Assembly (NCBI RefSeq): GCF_003202755.1
Contig: NZ_QGLK01000004.1
Span: 310,001-374,000, forward strand
Reading direction: 5' to 3'
DNA: 64,000 nucleotides
Source: Bifidobacterium asteroides
GTDB lineage: Bacteria; Actinomycetota; Actinomycetes; Actinomycetales; Bifidobacteriaceae
The position numbers and the translations under genes are program-made. Each line of letters opens with the position of its first letter. The first letter of the stretch is position 1. The notes beneath the pieces were generated by a model. That model made no database searches and had not been told where the DNA came from. It saw only the letters and a list, made by a program, of their open reading frames with translations. This document shows positions 54,758 to 64,000 of this stretch, in pieces.

Positions 54758-56298
54758 GACCACTCTCCTGGACCGTCGACTGGGCGAACCTCCTGGACCT
54801 GCCCCGGGCGCAGTCCGGCCAGATCAGCCCAACGGTTCGGGTCCTGGCCGCGGAGCTCCTCCAGAGTGTCCTCATACTGTCCACGGACTGCTCTCCTGCA
54901 GAGCCCACGGTCAAGACCCACCTGCCGGCCCTGCTCGATGGAGGCTTTGACCGCCATGGTCTTGACCCGATCAACCAGGTTATGCAGCATGGCGCCGGAG
55001 ACCACGGACTCCAGGTAGAGGGGCTGCCAGCGGCCCGTGGCATCCATGATCTTGCCCAACAGGTGGTCATCATCCTGAGCAAAGAGTCCGTCGACCAGTA
55101 CCTGAATCAGCTCCTCGGGCCTGGAATCATCCTCCATGGGCATATCGGAGCTCAAATACTTGCCCAGAATGGCGGCTGACCTGGTCCTGTCGGGCCGGTC
55201 GATGCGGATTTTGACATCGAGTCTTTCTGGGCGCAGAACCGCCGGGTCGATCATGTCGATGCGATTGGAGGCACCGATGACCATGACCTGGTCCAGGGAC
55301 TCGACACCGTCCAGCTCTGTCAGGAACTGGGGGACGATTGTGGTCTCCACATCCGATGAGATGCCCGATCCTCGGGTACGCAAGAGGGCATCCATCTCGT
55401 CGATGAAGACCACCACTGGTCCACCCTGGCCTGCCAGGCTGCGGGCCCGAGCGAAGAGACGGCGGATCAGCCGTTCGGACTCGCCCACGAACTTGTTGAG
55501 CACCTCGGGGCCCTTGACCGACAGAAAGACCCCGTGGCCATCGTCCTCCTGAGCCAGGGCGCGGGCAAGGGCCTTGGCGATCATGGTCTTGCCATTGCCA
55601 GGCGGCCCATAGAGCAGAACACCCTTGGGGGCCTGAAGCCCGTAACGACGCATCAGATCGGCATGCTGGAAGGGCAGCTGGACAGCATCACGGATACGCC
55701 CGATCTGCCTGTCCAGGCCGCCAATATCAGAGAAGTCCACGTCAGGAGTCTCCTCCAGCAGCATGTCGGACTGGTCCGACTCAGGCAGGACAGCCAGGGC
55801 CATCGAACAGCTTTCGTCCATGAGCAAGGCGCTGCCCGCCTCGATAGGCTGGTCCTGCAGAGATCCTGCACGTGCAGCGACCCGTGTCTGCCCGGAGGGA
55901 TCTTCCACCAGCAAAGCACCGGATTCCAAGGTCTCCCGCAGCGTGCGGACCTGCCCAGTCACTGGCTGATCGCCCACACGCACCACCACCATATCGGCGT
56001 TGAGCAGAACCTCCTGCCCAGCTCTGATCCGCTCGGCGCGGATATCAGGCGCCATGGGCACCACCATCCGCCTGGAACCGTTCAGAATCAGCAGGCGGGC
56101 CTGTTGTACCCCTTGGCTGTCATAGGCGACAGAATCAACGCTCAAGGCCAGGGCAACCGTCAAAGGCGGCTGACCCAGCTGGGCCAACTGGCCCTTGGCC
56201 TTGGCCAGCTCCTTGGCAGCCCTGGTAAGCGCCGCAGCCAGGGCCCGGTTGCGCCGATCCCCGGCCGGATCCTGGTCATTTACATCATCGGCCTGCAT
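54754..56298 (-). CDS. arc: Proteasome-associated-type AAA ATPase ARC (Mpa)
   Basis: 514 residues, ATG 56298 with AAGGAG upstream. ARC unfolds pupylated proteins as a hexamer. An N-terminal coiled coil (NRALAAALTRAAKELAKAKGQ), OB-type interdomain strands (about 55-180), and one AAA module: GPPGNGKTMIAKALA, VVVFIDEMDALL, second-region arginines RLDVKIRIDRPDR. The C terminus ends in GPGEWS with no QYL/HbYX tail, so docking on a 20S proteasome is not expected. No prcA or prcB is in the window. Confidence 0.95.
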   Translation of the reverse strand: MQADDVNDQDPAGDRRNRALAAALTRAAKELAKAKGQLAQLGQPPLTVALALSVDSVAYDSQGVQQARLLILNGSRRMVVPMAPDIRAERIRAGQEVLLNADMVVVRVGDQPVTGQVRTLRETLESGALLVEDPSGQTRVAARAGSLQDQPIEAGSALLMDESCSMALAVLPESDQSDMLLEETPDVDFSDIGGLDRQIGRIRDAVQLPFQHADLMRRYGLQAPKGVLLYGPPGNGKTMIAKALARALAQEDDGHGVFLSVKGPEVLNKFVGESERLIRRLFARARSLAGQGGPVVVFIDEMDALLRTRGSGISSDVETTIVPQFLTELDGVESLDQVMVIGASNRIDMIDPAVLRPERLDVKIRIDRPDRTRSAAILGKYLSSDMPMEDDSRPEELIQVLVDGLFAQDDDHLLGKIMDATGRWQPLYLESVVSGAMLHNLVDRVKTMAVKASIEQGRQVGLDRGLCRRAVRGQYEDTLEELRGQDPNRWADLAGLRPGQVQEVRPVDGPGEWS

Positions 56299-56364
56299 GG
56301 CTTCTCTCCTTCGTCCGTCCCTGGAATTCTCGCTCGGCCTGGACAGCCAGCCGAGCGGAAGGAC

Positions 56365-57339
56365 TCAGCTGCAGCGGGCTCCCTCTTCCAAACGAGCTCC
56401 ACGGGCCCAGTCCATAGCCTTCATGGCACGCTTGCCGGCAGCCTTGACCATCTGCAGCTCCAGGGGCAGGGTCTTGGTGCCCACCCAGAGGTGGCGACGG
56501 TCCATGGCAAGCCGCCCAGGCTCCAGATGTTCAGGAAGACCGGGTTCGTCCCCTCGGGCCGGTGCCGCCCTGAGCACGGTCAGCCCTGTCTGCTTGTCCT
56601 GCGGGTCATCGCCTTGCCGATACAGACACCAAGCTCCGGGCTCTGGGCTGCATGCTCGAACCTGCCGATCCAGGGCAAAGACGGGCACATCGAAGCGCAT
56701 GCGAGCATCCTGGTGGGTGATTTTGGCGGCCACCTGATAGGCGCCCTGCGTCTGCTCCTTGGGTTGAATCCGACCTTCAGCAAGGGCCTCCAGGCTGGCA
56801 GCCAGCAGGTGGGATCCATCCTCGGCCAGCCGATCCAGCAGCTCGCCCGAGGTCTCGTGCGGTCCAATCTCCACTGTGGACTGAGCCAGGATGGGCCCTT
56901 CATCCATGCCGGCCGTCAGCCTGAAGACCGTGGCCCCAGTGATGGTATCCCCGGCCCAAATGGCCCGCTGGACCGGCGCTGCCCCTCGCCACTGCGGCAG
57001 CAGAGAAAAGTGCAGGTTATACCAACCACCTTCAAAGGCATCCAGGACCGGCTGACGCAGGATCCGTCCGTAAGCCACGACGGCCGCACAGCTGGCACCC
57101 GTATCCTGCAGCCGCGCCGGAAAATCCGGATCGGATGGGTTGTTCTCGAGAACGGGAATCCCCAGCTTCAGGGCTTCAGCCTTGACCGGACTTGGATGCA
57201 GATGCCTTCCACGCCCCTGGGGAGCATCGGGTCTGGTGAGCACGGCAGCAACCCGGAAATGCTCCTGGTCGGCCGCCAGCAATCTCAGAGACGGCAAGGC
57301 GACCTGGGGTGTGCCCACAAACAGCAATGTCATGACCAT
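56365..57339 (-). CDS. fmt: Methionyl-tRNA formyltransferase
   Basis: 324 residues, ATG 57339 with AGGAGG 8 bp upstream. Fmt formylates initiator Met-tRNA with 10-formyl-tetrahydrofolate. The Rossmann start LLFVGTPQVALPSLRLL, the catalytic NLHFSLLPQWRGAAPVQRAI block, the TGATVFRLTAGMDEGPIL loop and a C-terminal anticodon-side domain are all present. It lies between arc and a HAD-phosphatase gene. Confidence 0.96.
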   Translation of the reverse strand: MVMTLLFVGTPQVALPSLRLLAADQEHFRVAAVLTRPDAPQGRGRHLHPSPVKAEALKLGIPVLENNPSDPDFPARLQDTGASCAAVVAYGRILRQPVLDAFEGGWYNLHFSLLPQWRGAAPVQRAIWAGDTITGATVFRLTAGMDEGPILAQSTVEIGPHETSGELLDRLAEDGSHLLAASLEALAEGRIQPKEQTQGAYQVAAKITHQDARMRFDVPVFALDRQVRACSPEPGAWCLYRQGDDPQDKQTGLTVLRAAPARGDEPGLPEHLEPGRLAMDRRHLWVGTKTLPLELQMVKAAGKRAMKAMDWARGARLEEGARCS

Positions 57340-57384
57340 ATCGGCAACCTCCTTTTCATCTGACGGCTTTGGACCACTACACTT

Positions 57385-58089
57385 TCACTGCACCTGAGGA
57401 ATGTTCACTCCTGCCTCGATCAGAGCGGTGCGCAGCCCGTAGGGGTCACTGAATCTTAGGCTGCGGATGCCAGCCTTGTTTGCACCAACTACATTCATAC
57501 CCTTGTCATCCACGAAGAGGGCCCTGTCAGCTTGGATTCCGAACTGATCCAGAGCATACCGGTAGATGGCCGGGTCGGGCTTGAGCATGTGGATGGGCCC
57601 GGAGACCACCACCCCATCCAGCCTATGCAGGAAGGAGTCGCCATCCCAGGCATGTTGAAAGAGCTCGGCACTCCAGTTGGTCAACCCCCAGACGCCCAGG
57701 CCTGCCGCTTTCAGATCCTCCACCAGCATGCGGGCCCCGGGCACAGGGCCGGTCAGTGAATCGACGAAGTGGTCACAATAGTAGGCGAACATGTCATCCC
57801 AAGGGGCTCCGCAGTTGGCGGCTACCCAGTCAAGGGCCTGGGCACAGGTGGCTCCGCCGTCCATCATGTTGTTGGCCCGGTAGAAGCCGGAACGGCTGTC
57901 ATCCAACATGGCCTCGATACTCTTGTGCCCGTATCGGGCCACCATGGCCATCTCGGGCTGCCAACGAATCAGGACGTTACCGAAGTCAAAGATGACCTGT
58001 TCAATGGGCTGACCTTGGGCCTGAGCCGCTTCCTGCTCAGCCTGGATCACATCTGCCTCAACCCGGATCTCGCCCGGCCATCCCTTCAT
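57385..58089 (-). CDS. HAD-family hydrolase
   Basis: 234 residues from ATG 58089, which has GGAGAG upstream; a frame to 58110 exists. The HAD motifs are complete: nucleophile FDFGNVLI, VWGLTNWS (motif II), Lys in HMLKPDPAIY and FVDDKGMNVVGA (motif IV). A cap domain lies between. It is a subfamily I phosphatase for a small phosphorylated metabolite, substrate unknown. It is co-directional with fmt and priA. Confidence 0.85.
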   Translation of the reverse strand: MKGWPGEIRVEADVIQAEQEAAQAQGQPIEQVIFDFGNVLIRWQPEMAMVARYGHKSIEAMLDDSRSGFYRANNMMDGGATCAQALDWVAANCGAPWDDMFAYYCDHFVDSLTGPVPGARMLVEDLKAAGLGVWGLTNWSAELFQHAWDGDSFLHRLDGVVVSGPIHMLKPDPAIYRYALDQFGIQADRALFVDDKGMNVVGANKAGIRSLRFSDPYGLRTALIEAGVNIPQVQ

Positions 58090-58191
58090 GACTCTCCGCC
58101 TTTCTTGCATTCGTTCATATGCGCCTCTGACTGCGCCCCCTCATGAAACCACGCCGCATAGACCCTGTGCGTATCCGCCTGAAGCGACAAA

Positions 58192-60495
58192 TCAGGTCAG
58201 ATCCTTGGGATCCATCCGGAAGCGCAGCTCTCCTCGCCCGCGACCGGCAACATACTTGGCCTGAGCCCTCTTGAGATCGTCAGCCAGCTTGTCCCGGCGG
58301 CTGGTGGGTACCCGAACCAAGGCTCGGACCCTGTCCTGGGTTCCCTCCAGATAGCCGGCTTTCAGTGTGGAGGGAGCAGGTATGGGCACAGGCCCAAGCA
58401 AGGCAGGAACAGGCTCAGGGCCAGCATCTGTGACAGCCTCCTGACCCGGCGCAATCCCGACTGCGTCAAGCATCCAGACGACAGCCTCCCTTTCACCCCA
58501 GATCGCAGCCATGCCGACCGCAGGGGGCATGGCAGTCAGCCGCCGATCCTCCAGATCCGCAGCGGCCAATACCGGCCCCTGCCAGGTCATCAGCGCCTGG
58601 GCCAGCTGGGGATCGCACTCCCCCAGCAGGAGCACTTGACCTCCCTGGGCCCGGGGGCGACAGAAGGATGCCACGCGCATCCAGGCTCCCAGGGTGTCCA
58701 TGCGCGCATCGATGCCAGGGGCATACAGGCTGGTCCAGGCGTCCAGAATGGCTACGGCCCGGTATCCTCGTGACAGCCTGGGCAGATCAGGATCGTCTGT
58801 ATCTGCTTTGTTGCCATCCACGCCCGAGCCGACCACCCTGGGCTCGGCGCCTGGAGTGGCAATGACCAGACTGGGACGATCCCGCACGCTCTCTACCACC
58901 CCGCGGGGCTGGCTGGGCGAAGAGATGACGATGGGCACATTTCTGAAGAGCATGCGCAGCTCCTGCGCCGTCCCAGCGGCGCCTACCCTGACCACCCGAA
59001 GCCGTGAACCCCCGCAATCCGGGCAGGACCAGTCCGTAGCCGCAGCACCGCACCAGGCGCATCGGGGCGCACCAGGCCGCCGTGCCCGCAGGGGTCCGGT
59101 ACAGCGCGGGCAACGAGCTTGATGATGGCAGCGAGCGCAACTCAGGCTTTCGAATATGCCGTCCTGAGGGATGGACAGCAGAACCGGACCACGCTCCAAG
59201 GCTTTGTTTATAACGGCGACGGCGGTATGCGGAACCCGGGCGCCCACGGTCGGGTCGGCCATATGGCTCAGTTCCTCCCGGTTCAGCCAGCGAATCCAAG
59301 GAAGCAGGGTCGTCACCGCGGACCGGTCAAGCGTCAAGGCGGTGCCTGGACCAGTCACGCCAGAGTCCGCCTCGGTGGCCTCGGGCAGACTCTCCCAGTG
59401 GGAACGCACGCTTCTGGCACGGGCCATGGCCAGGAAGACACCGCCGTGGGCACGCGCCCGGAGCCTCAGCACCCCGCGGGCATTGGCATATGGCATCATC
59501 CCATCGGCGTACTGGTAGCTGGCATCGTCCATAAGAGCGAAGAGGGCAGAGCCCTCCACCGGGGCGTACATGGCGGCCCGCAGCCCGATGGCGCAACGTA
59601 CCTGACCAGAGGCCAGTGCAAGGTAGGCCCTGTAGCGCTCGGCGGGAGCCATGCCGCTGTCCAGAATGGCGAAATCACCCGACCAGCCGCGTGCCTTCTG
59701 TTGGCCCGGACCTGCTTCGGCAGAAGGTCCAAAGGGACGCAGTCCCAGTTGCTGGAGAACTGCGGACAGGTGAGCCACCTGACGGGTGCCCGGCAGTACC
59801 ATAACCGCCGATCGGCCGGCCAGCAGTGCGCCAATCAGTACCCTGGCAGCCAGAAGGGCGGCCTGGTCCATACCGGGCAGAATATCAGTCAGAAAGGCAG
59901 CGAAGGCATCCTCTTCCAGCGACTGATCCAATTTCTCCAGCCCCTGATAGCCCGGATCAAGTCTTTGTTTCAGGTCCTTCTGTCGCTGGGCCAGTCCGGC
60001 CACCCAGCTGGGGTCGGATGCCAACCGGGGTTGACCGGGAACCAGCTGCTGCTCCTTGTCGATCCGGGCGACGCGAGGGGGCAGGGCCAGACGCAGAATG
60101 TTGGCTTCAGTACCCCCATAGGCTCTGGCGATAGCAGTGATGTCCGCGCGCAAAGAAGGTGAGATCAGGCTGCGATCCAACACCACCCGCTCCAGATAGC
60201 GTAAGGATGCGCGGGGAACCTGGCTGTCTGAGACGCGTTCCCAGATGATGCCGTTGACCCTGCGCGCCCCGAATCGAACGCGAACCAGACATCCCGGCTG
60301 TGCATGATCGGCCTGGTCAGCATCCACCAAATAATCGAAGGTCCCGCCCAGATGAGTGGCCTGGACGTCCAGCACCACCCGTGCCACAGGGAGTTCACCG
60401 GCTGGTCGGCGCGGGGGCTTCTTTCGACTGCTGCTCGTACGACGGCGCGGGGCAAGACCATCAAGGGCGGGCTGACTGACGGCCTGCGAATCCAT
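58192..60495 (-). CDS. priA: Primosomal protein PriA, actinobacterial helicase-lacking form
   Basis: 767 residues from ATG 60495, with GAGGGG upstream; a reading to 60531 is unlikely. The N-terminal 3'-binding domain (PVARVVLDVQATHLGGTFDYLVDADQADHAQPG, RFGARRVNGIIWER) is intact. The paired zinc-finger cysteines are present (CARCHHQARCPRC, then CAWCGA and CPDCGG). The usual Walker A GxxGSGKT and DExH box are missing, as in other actinobacterial PriA proteins, so it should bind DNA and restart forks without unwinding. It lies between the HAD gene and metK. Confidence 0.92.
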   Translation of the reverse strand: MDSQAVSQPALDGLAPRRRTSSSRKKPPRRPAGELPVARVVLDVQATHLGGTFDYLVDADQADHAQPGCLVRVRFGARRVNGIIWERVSDSQVPRASLRYLERVVLDRSLISPSLRADITAIARAYGGTEANILRLALPPRVARIDKEQQLVPGQPRLASDPSWVAGLAQRQKDLKQRLDPGYQGLEKLDQSLEEDAFAAFLTDILPGMDQAALLAARVLIGALLAGRSAVMVLPGTRQVAHLSAVLQQLGLRPFGPSAEAGPGQQKARGWSGDFAILDSGMAPAERYRAYLALASGQVRCAIGLRAAMYAPVEGSALFALMDDASYQYADGMMPYANARGVLRLRARAHGGVFLAMARARSVRSHWESLPEATEADSGVTGPGTALTLDRSAVTTLLPWIRWLNREELSHMADPTVGARVPHTAVAVINKALERGPVLLSIPQDGIFESLSCARCHHQARCPRCTGPLRARRPGAPRCAWCGAAATDWSCPDCGGSRLRVVRVGAAGTAQELRMLFRNVPIVISSPSQPRGVVESVRDRPSLVIATPGAEPRVVGSGVDGNKADTDDPDLPRLSRGYRAVAILDAWTSLYAPGIDARMDTLGAWMRVASFCRPRAQGGQVLLLGECDPQLAQALMTWQGPVLAAADLEDRRLTAMPPAVGMAAIWGEREAVVWMLDAVGIAPGQEAVTDAGPEPVPALLGPVPIPAPSTLKAGYLEGTQDRVRALVRVPTSRRDKLADDLKRAQAKYVAGRGRGELRFRMDPKDLT

Positions 60496-60586
60496 GGCTG
60501 ATCCCCTCGCTTTGACAATTAAGAGAACCACGGCGGATTCCCCAGTTGATGCCCGGGAACCCGTCGTGGCTCTTGATGAACAGCTG

Positions 60587-61807
60587 CTACCTGGTCATGC
60601 CAATGGCGGCCTTGAGCTCGCCAACTTTGTCCACCTGCTCCCAGGTGAAGTCGGGGTCCTCCCGGCCGAAGTGCCCGTATGCTGCAGTCTTGGCGTAAAT
60701 GGGCCTCAACAGATCCAACTCGTCGATGATGGCAGCAGGCCGCAGGTCGAAGACCTCTCGCACGGCCTCCTGGATCTGCTCCCGACTGACCCCCTGCTCG
60801 GTGCCATAGGTCTCCACATTGACACTGACCGGATCGGCCACGCCAATGGCATAGGCCACCTGAACCTCGACCTTGTGCGCCAGTCCAGCGGCCACGATGT
60901 TCTTAGCCACCCAACGCGCTGCGTAGGCAGCGGACCGGTCAACCTTGCTGGGGTCCTTGCCGGAGAAGGCACCGCCTCCATGATGGGCCGCACCGCCATA
61001 GGTGTCCACAATGATCTTGCGTCCGGTCAGTCCGGCGTCAGCCGCAGGGCCGCCCAGAATAAAGGAACCGGTCGGATTGACCAGCACCCGGTAGCCTTGG
61101 TGCTCGACGGCCTTGCCGCAGACGCGATCCAGCACGGGCGTGATGACGTGCTCCATCAACTGCTCCTGCAGCCAGTCACGCCCAACCTCAGGATCGTGCT
61201 GCGTGGAGATGAGAACCGTGTCCACCCGGCGAGGGTGGTCATCCTCATCGTATTCGATAGTGACCTGGGTCTTGCCGTCAGGCCGCAGGTGGGGAATGAT
61301 CCCCTCCTTGCGCACCTGCGCCAGCCGGAAAGCCAGCTGATGGGCCAGATAGATGGGCAGAGGCATGAGGGTATCTGTCTCATCACAGGCGTACCCGAAC
61401 ATGACTCCCTGGTCGCCGGCCCCCTGGGACTGGTAACGCTCCTCACGGGTGGCGGCGCTCTCCTGGCTAGCCGACAACCGCTCCACGCCCTGGTTGATTT
61501 CCTTGCTCTGCTCGCTCAGAGCCACGGTCACGCCGCAGGAATCCGCATCCAGACCAATATCTGAGGAGGTGTAGCCGATCCTACGCAGCACGGACCGGAC
61601 CTGGGACTGGATGTCCGTGTATCCCTGAGACGATACCTCTCCGAAAACGAAGAAGAGGCCAGTGGCCGCCGAGGTCTCCACAGCCACATGCGAGTGCGGA
61701 TCCTGGGCGATCAGATCGTCCAGAATGGCATCGGAAATCTGGTCGCAGACCTTGTCTGGATGGCCCTCGGTCACTGATTCAGCCGAAATCAGCCGTCGCT
61801 CTGTCAT
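60587..61807 (-). CDS. metK: S-adenosylmethionine synthetase
   Basis: 406 residues from ATG 61807 ([19 protein letters not shown]); a GTG at 61816 is in frame. MetK joins ATP and methionine. Features: [63 protein letters not shown] and [27 protein letters not shown] full-length enzyme. It is 63 bp from rpoZ's stop. Confidence 0.97.
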   Translation of the reverse strand: MTERRLISAESVTEGHPDKVCDQISDAILDDLIAQDPHSHVAVETSAATGLFFVFGEVSSQGYTDIQSQVRSVLRRIGYTSSDIGLDADSCGVTVALSEQSKEINQGVERLSASQESAATREERYQSQGAGDQGVMFGYACDETDTLMPLPIYLAHQLAFRLAQVRKEGIIPHLRPDGKTQVTIEYDEDDHPRRVDTVLISTQHDPEVGRDWLQEQLMEHVITPVLDRVCGKAVEHQGYRVLVNPTGSFILGGPAADAGLTGRKIIVDTYGGAAHHGGGAFSGKDPSKVDRSAAYAARWVAKNIVAAGLAHKVEVQVAYAIGVADPVSVNVETYGTEQGVSREQIQEAVREVFDLRPAAIIDELDLLRPIYAKTAAYGHFGREDPDFTWEQVDKVGELKAAIGMTR

Positions 61808-61869
61808 TTCATTCACCTTTGTCTAGAAACCGTCACCGCCCGAGGACCCTGTACCAAGAGTCGAAAGGC

Positions 61870-62154
61870 TCAGTTGCCTTCGCTCAGATCGTCCTCGCCC
61901 AGGGTCTCCTCAAGCAGGCCCTCGTTGATCTCGCGGAAGGCGATGGACAAAGGCTTCTCCTGGTTCTGGTATTCGACCAGAGGACCGACGTTCTGCAGCA
62001 GGCCCTCATTGAGCTGCGTGAAATAGGAATTGATCTGACGGGCCCGCTTGGCCGCGAAAATGGACAGTGCATACTTCGAATCGGCGTGCTTCATGAGGTC
62101 GTCGATGGGTGGATTCGCAAATCCCTGCGGATGGGGCTCGGTACCGAATGCCAT
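61870..62154 (-). CDS. rpoZ: RNA polymerase omega subunit
   Basis: 94 residues from ATG 62154 ([18 protein letters not shown]), with GGAG about 9 bp upstream; the reading to 62187 is ignored. Omega helps assemble and stabilise RNA polymerase. The core reads [32 protein letters not shown], then a long acidic tail typical of actinobacterial omega. It is first in the unit rpoZ-metK-priA. Confidence 0.93.
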   Translation of the reverse strand: MAFGTEPHPQGFANPPIDDLMKHADSKYALSIFAAKRARQINSYFTQLNEGLLQNVGPLVEYQNQEKPLSIAFREINEGLLEETLGEDDLSEGN

Positions 62155-62332
62155 AAGATGTTTCTCCAATTCAACTGGATGAACCATTCATTCAATCTGT
62201 ATGATTTTACCGCCCGGGCTCGATTTTAGCCTCGGATACTTCTCTGCCGGGAAAAGCAGTGCAAACACGCCGGAAATTCCAACATGTGGTCATGTTCGGG
62301 CCGTCACTGTCCCCGTTCACTTGAATGAAACT

Positions 62333-64000
62333 ATGCAGATGCGATCAGCCAAATTAATGAAGGAACGAGAGTTCGCGGGCGCCCGTGCTCTCTATCGTGC
62401 CGCTGGCGTCAAGGGCGAGGACTTCGGCAAGCCCATCGTGGCCATCGCTAATTCCTTCTCCGAGTTCGTGCCTGGTCACGTTCATCTGAACAAGGTGGGG
62501 CGTCTGGTCTCAAAGGCCGTCAAGGAAGCGGGTGGCATTCCCCGCGAGTTCAACACCATTGCTGTGGACGACGGCATCGCCATGGGCCATACCGGCATGC
62601 TTTATTCTCTGCCCAGCCGTGATCTGATTGCGGACGCTGTTGAGTACTCGGTCAATGCCCACTGCGCCGATGCCCTGATTTGCATTTCCAACTGCGACAA
62701 GATCACCCCCGGCATGCTCATGGCCGCTCTGCGTCTGAACATTCCCACAGTCTTCGTCTCCGGTGGCCCCATGGAAGCCGGACGTACCGTCATGCCAGAC
62801 GGGACGGTCCAGGAGAGCACGGATCTGATCGACGTCATGTACGCCTCAGCGGATGACAGCATCGACGATGCGGGTCTGCTGGCTTTAGAGAAGACGGTCT
62901 GCCCCACCTGCGGGTCCTGCGCCGGCATGTTCACCGCCAACTCCATGAACTGCCTGACCGAAGCCATGGGCCTGGCCCTGCCCGGAAACGGCACCACCCT
63001 GGCCTCGCACACAGCCCGGAAGATGCTCTTCGAGCGGGCCGGCAAGCTGGTTGTCGAAATTGCCAACCGGTACTACCAGGACGATGACGACTCGGTCCTG
63101 CCGCGTTCCATCGCCACCAAGAAAGCCTTCGAAAATGCCATGACCATGGATGTGGCCATGGGCGGATCCACCAACACCGTCCTGCATATCCTGGCTGCCG
63201 CACAGTCGGCGGATGTGGACTTCACCCTGGACGACATCGAGCGCATCTCCCACACGGTCCCCTGCATCTGCAAGGCCTCTCCCTCCGGAGACTGGGAGAT
63301 ATCGGACGTTCACCGCGCCGGCGGCATCTGCGGCATCCTGGGTGAGCTGGACCGTGGCGGAGTGCTGCACAAGGACACGCATTCCATCGACTACCCGGAT
63401 CTGGAGTCCAAGCTCAACGACTGGGACATCATGCGCCCCACCTGCCTGGACGAAGCCAAGGAACTCTATCACGCAGCTCCTGGACACATCACCTCGCCCG
63501 AGCCCTTCAACCAGTCCAAGGAGTGGGAGGACCTGGACACCGACCGCGTCAACGGCGCCATTCACGACCTGGATCACCCGGCCGTCTCCGAAGGCGGCCT
63601 GGCCATACTGCGAGGCAATCTGGCCCCCGATGGCTGCGTGGTCAAGACCGCAGGCGTGCCCAAGGAAATCTGGAACTTCCGCGGACCGGCCCTGGTGGTC
63701 GAATCGCAGGAACAGGCCGTGGAGGTCATACTCAACGGCACCCTGCACAAGGGTCAGGCCCTGGTCATCCGTTACGAGGGACCCAAGGGTGGCCCTGGCA
63801 TGCAGGAGATGCTCTACCCCACCTCATTCGTCAAGGGCAAGGGCATCGGCAAGGACGTGGCCCTGCTGACCGACGGCCGCTACTCCGGAGGCTCATCAGG
63901 CCTGGCCATCGGCCATATCGCTCCTGAAGCAGCCAACAAGGGCCCAATCGCCCTGATCCGCAACGGCGACATGATCCGCATCGATATCCCCAACCGGCGT
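62333..64000 (+). CDS. ilvD: Dihydroxy-acid dehydratase, partial
   Basis: About 556 codons from ATG 62333 (another at 62339), open at the right edge. IlvD makes the 2-oxo acid precursors of valine and isoleucine. It carries the Fe-S ligands in [10 protein letters not shown] and [11 protein letters not shown], with the usual start [44 protein letters not shown] and late [21 protein letters not shown]. The real stop is outside the window. It is divergent from rpoZ, with a 178-bp gap. Confidence 0.96.
   Translation, partial: MQMRSAKLMKEREFAGARALYRAAGVKGEDFGKPIVAIANSFSEFVPGHVHLNKVGRLVSKAVKEAGGIPREFNTIAVDDGIAMGHTGMLYSLPSRDLIADAVEYSVNAHCADALICISNCDKITPGMLMAALRLNIPTVFVSGGPMEAGRTVMPDGTVQESTDLIDVMYASADDSIDDAGLLALEKTVCPTCGSCAGMFTANSMNCLTEAMGLALPGNGTTLASHTARKMLFERAGKLVVEIANRYYQDDDDSVLPRSIATKKAFENAMTMDVAMGGSTNTVLHILAAAQSADVDFTLDDIERISHTVPCICKASPSGDWEISDVHRAGGICGILGELDRGGVLHKDTHSIDYPDLESKLNDWDIMRPTCLDEAKELYHAAPGHITSPEPFNQSKEWEDLDTDRVNGAIHDLDHPAVSEGGLAILRGNLAPDGCVVKTAGVPKEIWNFRGPALVVESQEQAVEVILNGTLHKGQALVIRYEGPKGGPGMQEMLYPTSFVKGKGIGKDVALLTDGRYSGGSSGLAIGHIAPEAANKGPIALIRNGDMIRIDIPNRR

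Noticed and set aside
53294..55018. 574-residue plus-strand open frame opposite dop
   Set aside because: Shadow of dop and arc caused by high GC in third codon positions; no motif and no ribosome site.
55534..57363. 609-residue plus-strand open frame opposite arc and fmt
   Set aside because: Antisense shadow of two well-identified genes.

Overview
The window reads as a chromosomal stretch of a Bifidobacterium or close relative (Actinobacteria, fairly GC-rich). Supporting signs are a pupylation locus without proteasome genes, polyphosphate glucokinase, actinobacterial PriA lacking helicase motifs, a DUF3027 protein, and short 4-bp ATGA overlaps in operons. The species cannot be fixed from the sequence. 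No rRNA, tRNA, CRISPR array, insertion sequence or prophage was seen.

Layout. 1-6.1 kb: start of ligA, a large TPR protein and a polytopic membrane protein. 6.1-14.8 kb: GH3 beta-glucosidase with an MFS transporter, an aminotransferase, polyphosphate glucokinase, a nitroreductase, a histidine phosphatase and a family 2 glycosyltransferase. 14.9-18.2 kb: an FMN riboswitch controlling the riboflavin S-component RibU, followed by one protein that fuses both ECF ATPases and the T-component. 18.2-26.5 kb: a visibly AT-richer, partly decayed accessory island. It holds a small unknown gene, leuB, a broken sugar-porter gene, two overlapping IclR regulators, an intact GabD-like aldehyde dehydrogenase and a heavily mutated iolD. 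This looks like the remains of an inositol (or related polyol) catabolic locus.

26.6-38 kb: stress and envelope functions. These are clpC with a very strong terminator, DUF3027, two cold-shock proteins, a two-component system with a TPM-domain protein, a WXG100 protein, groEL with two CIRCE operators, and a LytR_C protein. 38.1-46.1 kb: ung, then a translationally coupled MoxR-DUF58-VWA-VWA operon, then a WXG-like small protein coupled to an alpha/beta hydrolase. 46.2-50.6 kb: purB, a large flippase-like membrane protein and HU.

50.6-62.2 kb, minus strand: pafA, pup, a degenerate inositol-monophosphatase-like gene, dop and arc (the pupylation set), then fmt, a HAD hydrolase, priA, metK and rpoZ. 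The window closes in ilvD on the plus strand. The pupylation genes can tag proteins and presumably unfold them, but the ARC ATPase ends without the proteasome-docking tail, which fits a proteasome-free system. All family calls come from reading motifs and recalled family features; no database search was run.
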